Part shown: piece by piece, positions 9,740 through 18,207 of the stretch | Numbering within the stretch: the stretch's first letter is position 1 | Layout of the letters: each line of letters opens with the position of its first letter | Assembly: GCF_006715785.1 (NCBI RefSeq) | Contig: NZ_VFNX01000009.1 | Location: 1-57,098, forward strand | Length of the DNA: 57,098 bases | Origin: Streptomyces puniciscabiei | GTDB taxonomy: Bacteria > Actinomycetota > Actinomycetes > Streptomycetales > Streptomycetaceae | Reading direction: 5' to 3' | The notes under the pieces: model-generated | Database searches by the model: none | Seen by the model: only the letters and a program-made list of their open reading frames with translations | Told to the model about the DNA's origin: nothing | Position numbers and translations under genes: made by a program

Positions 9740-9764
9740 GCAACCTCGGCCGGGGCCGGACGTC
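9740..9764 (+). promoter_or_regulatory. Possible ECF-type promoter
   Basis: GCAACC (9740-9745), a 15-base spacer and CGTC (9761-9764) match the general AACC/CGTC pattern of ECF sigma promoters. It lies about 60-85 bases before the secreted repeat protein, whose gene is followed by an ECF sigma gene, so auto-activation by that sigma factor is an attractive inference. Confidence 0.4.
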
Positions 9765-9824
9765 TGTCGGGATGGAGGCCTCCACTCAGACCAGATGTCC
9801 GACCCCGAACGACCGAAGGAACCC

Positions 9825-10355
9825 ATGTCCGCACACCGTGCATCCCGCCCTGGCCGTACCCGCAGGCTGAGGGCCGCCCTGGGGGTTTCCGCCATAGGCG
9901 CGGCCCTGGCTGTCGCCGGCACCATGACCGCCCAGGCGGCCCAGGACGGCAACCACGCGACCCCGTCCCCCGTGCCGTCACCAGCACGCACGGCAACCCC
10001 GTCCCCGGTACCCTCGCCGGCCCGCACCGCGACCCCGTCCCCCGTACCGTCACCGGCCCGCACCGCGACCCCGTCCCCCGTACCGTCACCGGCCCGCACC
10101 GCGACCCCGTCCCCCGTACCGTCACCGGCCCGCACCGCGACCCCGTCCCCCGTACCGTCACCGGCCCGCACCGCGACTCCGAAGCCGGCACCGGCCACTC
10201 CGACACCTGTGCCGGCGCCGACGCACGCCGCCCCGAGTCCCGTACCGTCGGCTCCCGCCCACGCCACCCCGAGCCCGGTGCCCGCACCGGCGCGGCCCGG
10301 GCACGGTCCGCACCACGGCCTCGCGACGCCGGCGTCCCTTCCCCAGCACCGCTGA
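9825..10355 (+). CDS. Secreted protein with 12-residue Pro/Ala/Ser/Thr repeats
   Basis: 176 residues from ATG 9825, with AAGGA five bases upstream (an in-frame ATG at 9795 is possible). An Arg-rich start and hydrophobic helix ending in TMTAQAAQ form a signal peptide. The mature part is almost only low complexity: six copies of ATPSPVPSPART and then degenerate ATPxPVPAP units, ending in a His/Pro-rich tail. No catalytic domain is present. It may be a cell-wall spacer or a proline-rich envelope protein. A strong terminator follows, then an ECF sigma operon. Confidence 0.65.
   Translation: MSAHRASRPGRTRRLRAALGVSAIGAALAVAGTMTAQAAQDGNHATPSPVPSPARTATPSPVPSPARTATPSPVPSPARTATPSPVPSPARTATPSPVPSPARTATPSPVPSPARTATPKPAPATPTPVPAPTHAAPSPVPSAPAHATPSPVPAPARPGHGPHHGLATPASLPQHR
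9957..10172 (+). repeat. Six 36-bp tandem repeats encoding ATPSPVPSPART
   Basis: Six in-frame 36-base units; the last four are essentially identical at DNA level, whereas the first two carry synonymous changes. Near-identical copies indicate recent slippage or unequal exchange, so the copy number may vary between strains. Confidence 0.9.
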
Positions 10356-10374
10356 GCAGCAGTACCTAGGCAGG

Positions 10375-10415
10375 GCCGGAAGCGGGCCGGCGCTCGGCGG
10401 CGCCCCGCTTCCGGC
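10375..10415 (+). terminator. Strong stem-loop terminator
   Basis: A 12-base perfect stem GCCGGAAGCGGG/CCCGCTTCCGGC with a GC-rich inner hairpin, 20 bases after the repeat-protein stop and just before the ECF sigma start. It separates the two units. Confidence 0.7.
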
Positions 10416-10427
10416 TCCGGGAGACCC

Positions 10428-11135
10428 ATGACGACAGCCACACCGCCGACGGCGGCCCTGCCCTGGGACCGGGCGCCCGGCATCCCGCGACGCCCCACGC
10501 CCTGGCGGAGGTTCACCCAGGCACTGCGCGCCCGTGTCCTCGCCTGCGTCCTCGCCCGCGCCCGTACGGACGCGCCCACCGATCCGGCTCCCGGTACGGG
10601 CGCCACCGGCGCGGTCCGAGCGGTCCGCCTCACCGTGGCTCCCGAACAGCCACCCGGCATCGAGGAGTTGTACCACCACCGTCGGCTCGCCCTGGTCCGG
10701 CTCGCGGTGCTGCTGGTGGACGATCTGCCCACCGCCGAGGACGTCGTGCAGGACGCCTTCACCGCGCTCTTCCGCCGGCACGGCCACCGGCTCGCCTCGC
10801 TCGACGACCCGGAGGCGTATCTGAGGACCAGCGTCGTCAACGCGGCCCGGTCGGTGCTGCGCCGGCGCAGGACCGTACGAGCGCACACCCCCGCACCCGA
10901 GCGGCACGCACCCGGCGCCGAGGAGGACGTACTGCTGCACGAGGACCACCGCGAGGTGCTCGCGGCGCTGCGCACGCTGACCCGGCGGCAGCGGGAGGTT
11001 CTGGTGCTGCGCTACTGGTCGCATCTGAGCGAGGCCGAGATCGCGACGACGCTCGGCCTGTCGCGAGGTGCCGTCAAGTCCACGGCCAGCCGGGCCCTGG
11101 ACGCCCTCGGCCGACGTCTGGAGGGGCTGCGATGA
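10428..11135 (+). CDS. RNA polymerase sigma factor, ECF (SigE-like) family
   Basis: 235 residues. Sigma region 2 is visible at about residues 80-140 (EELYHHRRLALVRLAVLLVDD, AEDVVQDAFTALFRR) and region 4 at about 180-230 (LRTLTRRQREVLVLRYW, LSEAEIATTLGLSRGAVKSTASRAL). An unusual ~75-residue Pro/Arg-rich N-terminal extension precedes region 2. The stop overlaps the ATG of a small membrane protein (ATGA), the usual place for an anti-sigma factor. Confidence 0.9.
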   Translation: MTTATPPTAALPWDRAPGIPRRPTPWRRFTQALRARVLACVLARARTDAPTDPAPGTGATGAVRAVRLTVAPEQPPGIEELYHHRRLALVRLAVLLVDDLPTAEDVVQDAFTALFRRHGHRLASLDDPEAYLRTSVVNAARSVLRRRRTVRAHTPAPERHAPGAEEDVLLHEDHREVLAALRTLTRRQREVLVLRYWSHLSEAEIATTLGLSRGAVKSTASRALDALGRRLEGLR

Positions 11136-11473
11136 ACGAGTCCGCCACCGGGACGGCCGGGACGCCGGTCGAGGAGCGGCTGCGGGCCGCGCTGGCCGCA
11201 CGGGCGCACTCCGTCGGGCCCGCCGACCTGCGGCCGCTGCGCCCGCCGACGGCGGTGGTACGGTCCCGCCGGGTGCTGCTGCGCCGGGTCGTGGTCAGTG
11301 CGCTGGCGCTGGCCGCCGTCGCCGCGCTTGTGTTCTTCACGGTGCACGGCGGCCGGTCCCGCCCGATCGAGCCGGCCCGCCCTGCGCGTCCGACGACCGG
11401 CACGCCGTCCGCGGTCCCGAGTCCGGTCGCCTCGTCCACGGCCGAACCGTCACCGAGCGCACCGCAACCATGA
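11132..11473 (+). CDS. Small single-pass membrane protein, candidate anti-sigma partner
   Basis: 113 residues. A soluble N-terminal ~48 residues precede one transmembrane helix (VVVSALALAAVAALVFFTV, about 53-72) and a Pro/Ser/Thr-rich outer tail. Coupled start with the sigma gene and this topology fit an anti-sigma factor, but there is no recognisable zinc-finger (HxxxCxxC) domain, so the role is inferred from position only. Confidence 0.65.
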   Translation: MNESATGTAGTPVEERLRAALAARAHSVGPADLRPLRPPTAVVRSRRVLLRRVVVSALALAAVAALVFFTVHGGRSRPIEPARPARPTTGTPSAVPSPVASSTAEPSPSAPQP

Positions 11474-11509
11474 GTTCCGGCCCGTGCACCGCTGCCCCGG
11501 CAGGTGCGA

Positions 11510-12010
11510 ACTACGCCCCCCGGTGGGCGAGTTCGATGTCGTGGTGGCCGTCGCCACGACGTTGCCCGTGACCTCCAGCAGGGCCACCCGGGCGTCGCCG
11601 ACCGGTCCGCCCGGGCGCCGGGCCGCAGTTCGGCCGCTACCCGGGTGACGGCGGCACCGCCGATCTCCACGGGCAGGGCGAGCGGCCCGTGCCAGGCTGA
11701 GCTGACGGCGAGGGTGATCGTGCCCGGTACCGGACCGGTGAGGCTGAACTCGCCCAGTCCGTCGGTCCGTACTGTCGCCGGCACCTCACCACGCACACCG
11801 GCGGCGACCACCACCGCCCCGGTGACCGGCTCCCCGCCGTCCGCGGCCCGCACCACGTCGGCCGGCCCGGCGGTGCCGCCGAGCAACAGGTCGCTCGAGA
11901 CCGGATGCGCGCCGACGACGACGGTGGCGGCCCGCGGGTGGCGGCCCGCGACGGAGGCGACGAGGACGTACGTCCCCTCCCCCGGCGCGTCGACGGTGTA
12001 GCCGCCTCGG
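11510..12010 (-). pseudogene. C-terminal fragment of an MFS exporter with carboxypeptidase-regulatory-like repeats
   Basis: On the minus strand GYTVDAPGEGTYVLVASVAG, GGEPVTGAVVVAAGVRGEV and LGEFSLTGPVPGTITLAVSS are beta-sandwich carboxypeptidase-regulatory-like repeats. I know this arrangement from the C-terminus of long streptomycete MFS transporters. After a frameshift near 11600 the same protein continues (GDARVALLEVTGNVVATA). The membrane part is absent upstream, so this is a decayed remnant rather than a gene. Confidence 0.65.
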
Positions 12011-12109
12011 CATGCGGCACCCGAATGTAAATCAGTTGATTGGCTCAACCAGGAAAACGCGTGTTTCCGCACTCACCGGTACGACGCCCGCCCCGCTAAG
12101 TTGGGCGCC

Positions 12110-13075
12110 ATGAGCAATCTTGACCGCGCGCCCGTGCCCAGTGTCTGCGGCGGCCGCGGATTCGTCGTGGCCGAGCCCGTCCGCGAACTGCTGAGCCCCC
12201 GTCGTGTCCGGCTGGGCGAGTCGACCGAGGTGCGCCGGCTGCTGCCGAACCTCGGCCGTCGCATGATCGGCGCGTGGGCCTTCGTGGACCACTACGGGCC
12301 GGACGACATCGCCGACGAGCCCGGCATGCAGGTCCCGCCGCATCCGCACATCGGGCTGCAGACGGTCAGCTGGCTGCACGAGGGTGAGGTGCTGCACCGC
12401 GACTCGACGGGCAGCCTGCAGACGATCAGGCCCAGGCAGCTGGGCCTGATGACCTCGGGCCGCGGGATCAGCCACTCCGAGGAGAGCCCGCGCCCGCACG
12501 CCCGTTTCCTGCACGGCGCGCAACTGTGGGTCGCACTGCCCGACGAGCACCGCCACACCGCCCCGCACTTCGAGTACCACCCGGACCTGCCCACGCTCAG
12601 CGCGCCCGGCCTGACCGCCACGGTGCTCCTGGGCAGCCTCGACGGCACTCCCTCCCCCGGTACGACGTACACCCCGATCGCCGGCGCCGACCTCACCCTC
12701 ACCCGGGGTGCCGACGTACGGCTGCCCCTGGAGCCCGACTTCGAGTACGGCGTCCTTGCCATGTCCGGCGAGGTGCACGTGGACGGCGTACCGGTGCTGC
12801 CCGGTTCCCTGCTCTACCTCGGCTGCGGCCGCTCCGAACTCCCGCTGCGCGCCGAGTCGGACGCCGGAGTCATGCTGCTGGGCGGCGAGCCGTTCGCGGA
12901 GGAGCTGATCATGTGGTGGAACTTCGTCGCCCGCTCCCAGGAGGAGATCGTACAGGCTCGCGAGGAGTGGATGAAGGGGGTCCGATTCGGCGAGGTGAAG
13001 GGCTACGACGGAGCTCCACTGCCAGCACCCGAGCTGCCGCCGGTGCCGTTGAAACCACGCGGAAGGGCGCGCTGA
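12110..13075 (+). CDS. Pirin family protein (island integration target)
   Basis: 321 residues from ATG 12110. The bicupin pirin fold is shown by the metal ligands PPHPHIG (His78, His80) and GISHSEE (His122, Glu124), which bind one iron. Pirins are quercetinase-like dioxygenases or redox-sensing regulators. The last 54 codons (from MWWNFV, base 12911) are duplicated at 54106-54270 with 45 of 54 residues identical. The present 3' end may therefore have been supplied by an integrated element, leaving the gene full length. Confidence 0.92.
   Translation: MSNLDRAPVPSVCGGRGFVVAEPVRELLSPRRVRLGESTEVRRLLPNLGRRMIGAWAFVDHYGPDDIADEPGMQVPPHPHIGLQTVSWLHEGEVLHRDSTGSLQTIRPRQLGLMTSGRGISHSEESPRPHARFLHGAQLWVALPDEHRHTAPHFEYHPDLPTLSAPGLTATVLLGSLDGTPSPGTTYTPIAGADLTLTRGADVRLPLEPDFEYGVLAMSGEVHVDGVPVLPGSLLYLGCGRSELPLRAESDAGVMLLGGEPFAEELIMWWNFVARSQEEIVQAREEWMKGVRFGEVKGYDGAPLPAPELPPVPLKPRGRAR
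12911..12929. repeat. Putative attL core, 19-bp direct repeat
   Basis: ATGTGGTGGAACTTCGTCG, within the pirin reading frame (MWWNFV). It is identical to 54106-54124. The homology between the two loci begins exactly at its first base and continues imperfectly to the right through the rest of pirin, as expected for the crossover site of an element that carries its own copy of the target 3' end. Confidence 0.6.
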
Positions 13076-13242
13076 CCTGGGAGTATCCGGTCTTCCGGTC
13101 AGGTAGGTTCGAGACGATCTCGGCGCCCGCCTCGCAAAGAGTATCTGTGGCGGCTAGGCCATCGGATGCTGCCGCACGGACGCCTCCGAGGGCATCTCGC
13201 GTTTCCAACGTGTGGGCATCTGAAGGCCGCTTTGGCCGGACG

Positions 13243-13271
13243 AATGCTGACCCAATGCTGACTTTACTGAC
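13243..13271 (+). repeat. Short direct repeats near the left island end
   Basis: AATGCTGAC occurs at 13243-13251 and 13254-13262, followed by the related TTTACTGAC (13263-13271). Spaced copies some 320 bases inside the left core could be arm-type integrase/excisionase sites, though this is only suggestive. Bases 13076-13532 otherwise hold no gene. Confidence 0.35.
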
Positions 13272-13532
13272 AGGTAGTCAGGGCGGGGTCAAGCTGTGTG
13301 GTCGTCGCGTGGAGCCCGGCCTCGCGGATAGGTCGACTGCATGGCGCTGTCAGCCGATGCTGCCCTCGGGAGCCGATTGACCCTGGGGGCTAGTGATCGC
13401 ATGCCGAACGCCCGGGGCGTTGTGAGAACCCAACAAGTTCAGGTGGAGTGGGAGGAACGTCGCCCCGCAGTCGGCGCGGAGACTACCCTCCACAGCACAG
13501 ACGACTGGGCTGGCTCGCGACGGACTGACGAC

Positions 13533-13781
13533 ATGCATCGAAGATGGTCGCTTGCAACCGTCGACTTCTGCCCCTCCGGGGAACACCGTGTCCTGGCTCA
13601 CGTCCCCTACAGCGAAGCCGCCGAGCGGTTTCGCATCTGGTTGGCCGAGGCAGCCCCTGCCGTGGCCGCCGCGGCCGGTCCTGACCGCTTGGACGGCCTC
13701 CCTGCCCAGTTCCGGCCAGTCATCGCGGACAGCAGCGGCGAGGGGCCTAGCACTGCTCTGAGCGAGCGCCGGGAGACCTGA
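13533..13781 (+). CDS. Hypothetical protein
   Basis: 82 residues if started at ATG 13533; the frame is open from 13341. The segment from MHRRWSLATVDFCPSG to the stop has protein-like composition, but no domain is recognised and there is no convincing ribosome-binding site. It may be a remnant. Confidence 0.3.
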   Translation: MHRRWSLATVDFCPSGEHRVLAHVPYSEAAERFRIWLAEAAPAVAAAAGPDRLDGLPAQFRPVIADSSGEGPSTALSERRET

Positions 13782-13989
13782 CAGCTGCAGACGCGACACG
13801 GTCACCCCGCACGCCCCATTGAAATGCCAAGTCCCCAACGATCAGAAGGGGCGTGCACGTGCGGATCGCTGAGCGATGATGTTCACAGAGTGACCGAGCA
13901 TTTCGATGGGCACTTCGGTGGAATCCGGTATCGCCGCCAACGTCACCGCGATGTGAAGCACCACCCCAGCTGCAGCACTCGCTGGTGCG

Positions 13990-14440
13990 GTACCTGTCCG
14001 TTCTTCCCGATGGAGCACCGCCTCGCCCGTCGGCCTCGAGTCTGTCGCTGTCGGAAACCACCGCCGCACGGAAGGGGCGGCCCGCCAGAACCGAGATGAG
14101 CCACCACGCTGCGGTGTGAGCGTCGATGTCGTCCCGCACGTCGCCGGCCGCCTGGCCGCGGCGGTGCAGGTCGGCGAGCGTGTCGGCGAAATGCTGGTGG
14201 ACCTGGCGCAGGGACGCGCCGAGTTCCAGGTCGTGGGCCCGCGCGGTCGCGTCGGCGAAGAGGAAGCCGTGTGCGCCGGGCTGGTGGAAACGGTCCATGT
14301 GGGCCGGGTCGAGGAAGGACGCGAGCACTTCGGGCACCGGGCGGCCCGCGTCCGCGGCCTGGTGCAGGAGCGCGGAGACCGCGTGGGTAGCGTGGTCCAG
14401 GGCCTCGCGGTAGAGGGCGGACTTGGAGCCGTCGACCAGC
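13990..14440 (-). pseudogene. TetR regulator lacking its DNA-binding domain
   Basis: The minus strand reads SKSALYREALDHATHAV, then FLDPAHMDRFHQPGAHGFLFADAT and AHTAAWWLISVLAGRPFR, the ligand-binding region of a TetR-family protein. The N-terminal helix-turn-helix that should precede SKSALYREAL is missing: the reading runs straight into a methyltransferase sequence on the other strand at about 14440. The C-terminus also drifts into unrelated sequence. Confidence 0.7.
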
Positions 14441-14826
14441 CGGACGCCTCCTACGACACGGTCGTCACCAGCCTGATGCTCCATCACCTGCCGGAAGACC
14501 TCCGGCCCACCGCCCTGCGCCAGATACACCGCGTCCTGCGGCCCGGCGGACGGCTGTTGGTGGTGGAGTTCCGCCCGCCGAAGAGCGTGATCGGCCGCCG
14601 TCTGGTGCACGGCGGAGCCGGGCACGCCATGGCCCACCACCGGGTGGATCTCCTGGATGGCCTCATCGTGGACGCGGGATTCGAGGTGAGCGGCCACGGC
14701 GACGTACGCCCCTGGCTGTACTACGGACTACGTACAGGCATGGCGCACGGGGCAGTGAGCAGCGCACACGGCAGCGACCGGGCGCCGACCACGTCGGGCC
14801 GGCGGGGAGGGCGACGTCCTGAGTGA
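14436..14826 (+). pseudogene. Class I SAM methyltransferase, C-terminal fragment
   Basis: From about 14436 the plus strand reads SYDTVVTSLMLHHLPEDLRP, QIHRVLRPGGRLLVVEF and VDLLDGLIVDAGFEVSGHGD, the post-motif II and III region of a class I methyltransferase. The SAM-binding glycine motif and everything N-terminal is missing. The join to the headless TetR fragment is abrupt, so one deletion removed both N-termini and the promoter region of a divergent pair. Confidence 0.7.
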
Positions 14827-14947
14827 TCCATGCCGGGCATCGGCGATGGCCCAGCCGACTGTGTTGGTCGCTTCGGGGCGATGGCCACGGCGGGCACGAA
14901 TGGTCACATCCGGTTAGCCTTCCCATACGAAGGGTGGTGAGTGACTC

Positions 14948-15541
14948 ATGGTTACGCGGGGATTCACAGGCCGTCCTCGACGCACGGAAGGCGCGGTCCC
15001 TCCGGGGCAGTACGTCACCGACGACTTCCCCGTGCTCACGGCGGGGCCGACCCAGCATGTACCGAACCGGGCGTGGGAGCTGGTGGTCACTGACGGGACC
15101 ACGGAGCGGACCTACGCATGGGAATCGCTTCGCGGTCTCGGCGTAGTGGACCTGACGACTGACATCCACTGTGTCACGCACTGGTCCAAACTGAGGACGA
15201 CCTGGCAGGGCGTTCCGGTGGCGGCCGTGCTGGAGGACGCGGGGGTGGCCGACGAGCCCTACGCGCTGGTGTCCTCCTACGGCGGCTACACCACGAATCT
15301 CCTGGTGGAGGATCTGGTGGACCGCGACGCGATCGTCGCGGTGGGCTTCGAGGGCGGTCCCATCCCCGCCGAGCACGGCGGGCCGGTCCGGCTGCTGGTG
15401 CCGCACCTGTATCTGTGGAAGTCCGCCAAGTGGCTGCGCGGGATCCGTGTGATGCCCGAAGACGAGCTGGGATTCTGGGAAACCGCCGGCTACCACCACC
15501 GCGGTGACCCGTTCCTCGAGCAGCGTTACTACGGGAGCTGA
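14948..15541 (+). CDS. Molybdopterin-dependent oxidoreductase, sulfite-oxidase fold
   Basis: 197 residues from ATG 14948 after GGTGGTGAG. The oxidoreductase molybdopterin domain is recognised from WELVVTDG, DIHCVTHWSK (Cys75 the likely Mo ligand), SSYGGYTTNL and LLVPHLYLWKSAKWLRGI. No signal peptide or Tat motif is seen, unlike YedY/MsrP, so it is probably cytoplasmic. It starts a three-gene set with a flavin reductase and a DUF6510 protein; the reductase probably supplies or receives its electrons. Substrate unknown. Confidence 0.9.
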   Translation: MVTRGFTGRPRRTEGAVPPGQYVTDDFPVLTAGPTQHVPNRAWELVVTDGTTERTYAWESLRGLGVVDLTTDIHCVTHWSKLRTTWQGVPVAAVLEDAGVADEPYALVSSYGGYTTNLLVEDLVDRDAIVAVGFEGGPIPAEHGGPVRLLVPHLYLWKSAKWLRGIRVMPEDELGFWETAGYHHRGDPFLEQRYYGS

Positions 15542-15551
15542 CCGATCAGCC

Positions 15552-16271
15552 ATGCCACCGCGATTGCGACCTGTCCAAGGCTGGCGAACCGTCACCGTCG
15601 CCGGTACAACGCGTGAAACCGCCTCCGCGCGCAGCATCCGGTTCACCGTCGCCGACTGGCCGGGCCATGTGGCCGGCCAGCACGTCGATGTCCGGCTCAC
15701 CGCCGAGGACGGGTACCAGGCCACCCGCAGTTACTCACTGTCCTCCGCGCCTGACGAGGCGCCGCAGATCACCGTGGAACGCGTGGACGACGGCGAGGTG
15801 TCCCCGTACCTGGTCGACATCGCCAGTGACGGTGATGTCCTGGAGGTCATGGGACCGGTAGGGGGCTACTTCGTGTGGGAGCCCGACGACGACGCACCGC
15901 TGCTTCTGGTGGCCGGCGGCTCCGGCATCGCGCCGATGCGCGCGATCTGGCGTGCCGCCCGCGCTCACGGCACCCCCGTGCGACTGGTGTACTCCGCGCG
16001 TACGGCCGATCGGGTCATCTTCGGCGACGAGCTGAGCAGTCCCGGCGGGCCGGAGACCACCGTTCGGCTCACCCGGGAACGGGCGCCGGGATTCGAGTAC
16101 GGCCGGCTGAGAGCCGCTCAGCTGAGTGCGCTGCTTGGCTCCGGTGGCGTTCGCGAGCCGCGGCTGCGGGTTTACGTGTGCGGCCCGACCACATTCGTGG
16201 AGGACACTGCACGCGCACTGACCGACGCCGGCGCGGACACTGATCTGTTGAGGACAGAGAGGTTCGGATAG
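15552..16271 (+). CDS. FAD/NAD(P)-binding ferredoxin-reductase-type oxidoreductase
   Basis: 239 residues from ATG 15552. FNR-family motifs are clear: RSYSLSSAP (FAD binding, RxYS), the GPxGGYFVW loop, GGSGIAPMRAIWRA (NAD(P) binding) and the C-terminal VYVCGPTTFVEDTA. No iron-sulfur domain is attached. It lies 10 bases after the molybdopterin gene and is its likely redox partner. Confidence 0.9.
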   Translation: MPPRLRPVQGWRTVTVAGTTRETASARSIRFTVADWPGHVAGQHVDVRLTAEDGYQATRSYSLSSAPDEAPQITVERVDDGEVSPYLVDIASDGDVLEVMGPVGGYFVWEPDDDAPLLLVAGGSGIAPMRAIWRAARAHGTPVRLVYSARTADRVIFGDELSSPGGPETTVRLTRERAPGFEYGRLRAAQLSALLGSGGVREPRLRVYVCGPTTFVEDTARALTDAGADTDLLRTERFG

Positions 16272-16281
16272 GAGCCCCGAC

Positions 16282-16572
16282 GTGAACACAGAGGAAGACC
16301 CCCTCTCGGTGCATCCAGAGGACGGCCACGTGGACGGCAACGCCGTCGCCGGAGCGTTGTCGCTGGTCCTGGGCCGGGAGGCAAGCACCATCGTCCTGGA
16401 GTGCGCCGCGTGCGGCGATCGGCACCGCGTCGCCGAGACCCGGGTCTACCTGCGCTGTCCCGGCATGGTGGTGCGCTGCCCAGCGTGCTCGGAGTGCGAG
16501 GCGCTGCTCGTCGACCGACCCCGCGGGCTACAGCTCACGCTGATGTCGATCCGTACCTTGCAGCTGCCGTGA
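16282..16572 (+). CDS. DUF6510 family protein
   Basis: 96 residues, GTG 16282 with AGGAG upstream. A zinc-ribbon-like pair is visible, CAACGDRHRV and CPACSECEALL, with LVLGREAS before it, as in DUF6510 proteins. These occur next to molybdopterin/flavin reductase pairs in actinobacteria. It may be a small metal-binding or electron-transfer accessory; function not established. Confidence 0.85.
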   Translation: MNTEEDPLSVHPEDGHVDGNAVAGALSLVLGREASTIVLECAACGDRHRVAETRVYLRCPGMVVRCPACSECEALLVDRPRGLQLTLMSIRTLQLP

Positions 16573-16778
16573 CCCCCTGCCCCGCTGCATGGCGACCGAG
16601 AGGCCATACCAGGCGAACGTGCCGGTTGTGGTCGCGGGATGGGCGTGCTTCCCGGCAGTATCCGGCCCGCGCATCTCAACCGATGACCTCCCCCGTGGCA
16701 AGCTCTTCGTCGCACTCACTGCTGACAGCACCGGCGGGCCCTTTCAAACTCTTCGACGACTGAGGTCACACTCGGGGG

Positions 16779-17453
16779 ATGAGAGAGCTCAAGGGTGTTG
16801 ATGCCGGGACGCCGCATGCGCAATTTCTGGCGACCGAGCACTGGAGTTTGCTGGCGACGCGGAACATGACGTGGCAGGAGATCTTCAGCCGCACCGGGAC
16901 GTATCTGACGGTGCTGTCGGCCGCGGTGGTGGCGCTCTCGCTGGTGGCCAACGCGACCCAGTTCGGGTCCGCATTCACGACGTTCGCGTTGCTGGTGCTG
17001 CCAGTTGTCCTGCTCGTCGGGTTCGGGACGTACTTCCGCCTGATCGAGGCGGACATCGAGGACACCTGGCTGATCATCGGCATGAACCGGCTGCGGCACG
17101 CATACGTCGAGCTCGCACCGGAGCTTGAGCCGTACTTCATCGCGAGCCACCACGACGACCCGCCAGGGATCTGGACGACCTACAGCTTCCGCCGCCGGCT
17201 CGGGGTGACGCAGTGGCTGTCCGGCTCACCTGTGGTCGTCTGCGTCATCAACTCCGTCGTCACCGGCGTGCTGGCCGCGGTCGTCTGCGAGGCCGCCGGC
17301 GCCGGGGACACCCTGCGGAACCTGGTCGCCTCCGCCATCGCCATCCTGACCGCGGTCGTCCTCGGGTTCCTTGGCCTCCGCAAGGTGCACGAGGTCTCCC
17401 GCAGCTATCGGCCACGCTTCCCCAGTGACGAAGCACGACGGTCGGCGGGTTGA
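16779..17453 (+). CDS. Four-helix membrane protein of unknown function
   Basis: 224 residues, ATG 16779. Two hydrophobic pairs are visible: about residues 43-62 and 66-85 (AFTTFALLVLPVVLLVGFGTYF), then about 150-172 and 182-202 (LVASAIAILTAVVLGFLGL). Soluble N-terminus and middle loop (WLIIGMNRLRHAYVELAPEL) are conserved-looking. No named family recognised. It stands alone between the DUF6510 gene and a gene-poor stretch. Confidence 0.75.
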   Translation: MRELKGVDAGTPHAQFLATEHWSLLATRNMTWQEIFSRTGTYLTVLSAAVVALSLVANATQFGSAFTTFALLVLPVVLLVGFGTYFRLIEADIEDTWLIIGMNRLRHAYVELAPELEPYFIASHHDDPPGIWTTYSFRRRLGVTQWLSGSPVVVCVINSVVTGVLAAVVCEAAGAGDTLRNLVASAIAILTAVVLGFLGLRKVHEVSRSYRPRFPSDEARRSAG

Positions 17454-18207
17454 GGCGGCCTGAGCCCTGGTAGTCGGCCGCATCGTCGGCGTCCCGCAGA
17501 TCGAAGCGCCGACCGTACGGGGGCGGTCAGGGACGTGACCAGCGGCTCGAGGTGCTGGTCGGCCGCCAAGGCGCGCGAGGCGGTGGTGGAGACCACGCTG
17601 CTCGGTCACGGTCCAGGAACGGGCCCCGGCAAGCCGCTCGACCTTCCTCGCCCATGCCTCGGCCACAGCCCGCGGCACCCGCGGCGGCCGCCGCCTCCAC
17701 CTGCGCATCTTCGCTACCTGGGCCTGGCGGCACGATCTGATCTGCGCTTTCGCCCGCCTCATGGTCACCCGCGCGTCGGATCCCTAGCGCGGTGAGGGGG
17801 CCGGCTGAAGCCGAAGGGGTCGTGCCGCAGTCTGTCGACGCGTCTATTTCGGCACTGCCACGAGAAATCTTCTCGTCGCCGAGGAGCGCGCGGGGGTGCG
17901 ACACCACGTACTGCTGTCGATTGTCGGAATCGACCGGGTCACAGGCGGTACGGCCCACTACTCGGGCTGTGAGGATGATGGCGTGTCGTTTCGGCCGCGG
18001 CCTGACTCGTACTCTGGCTGGCTGCTTGTGCCTTGTGTTTGATCTGTCGGCCCGGCCGGAGCGACGCGTACGGCCACCGGGCCGGCTGAGTGTGTCCCGA
18101 TAGGGGCCTTGGCCTGGGAGGCACCGTCACAGTCCTGACCGCTCCACCGACCGGCTCCGGCCATCGGTACCGCGTCGTCGAACAAGAGCACCGTGACCAC
18201 CCTCAAC
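17454..18207. other. Gene-poor stretch, left end of an IS110-type remnant
   Basis: No open frame here has convincing protein composition on either strand. The last ~100 bases, just before the IS110 transposase fragment, correspond in position to the non-coding left end of such elements, where a bridge RNA would be encoded in intact members. Confidence 0.4.

Noticed and set aside
9957..10172. CRISPR-like array
   Set aside because: The 36-base units are contiguous with no spacers and are in frame within a secreted protein.
9383..10975. Minus-strand frame with GTGDGVAVRAGD repeats, resembling a repeat protein
   Set aside because: It is the antisense of the ATPSPVPSPART array; only the plus-strand frame has a ribosome site, a signal peptide and a stop followed by a terminator.
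13079..13130. tRNA 3' end at the left island boundary (GGTTCGA at 13105)
   Set aside because: The T-loop-like string lacks the flanking T-stem and acceptor stem, and no tRNA sequence is repeated at the right end.
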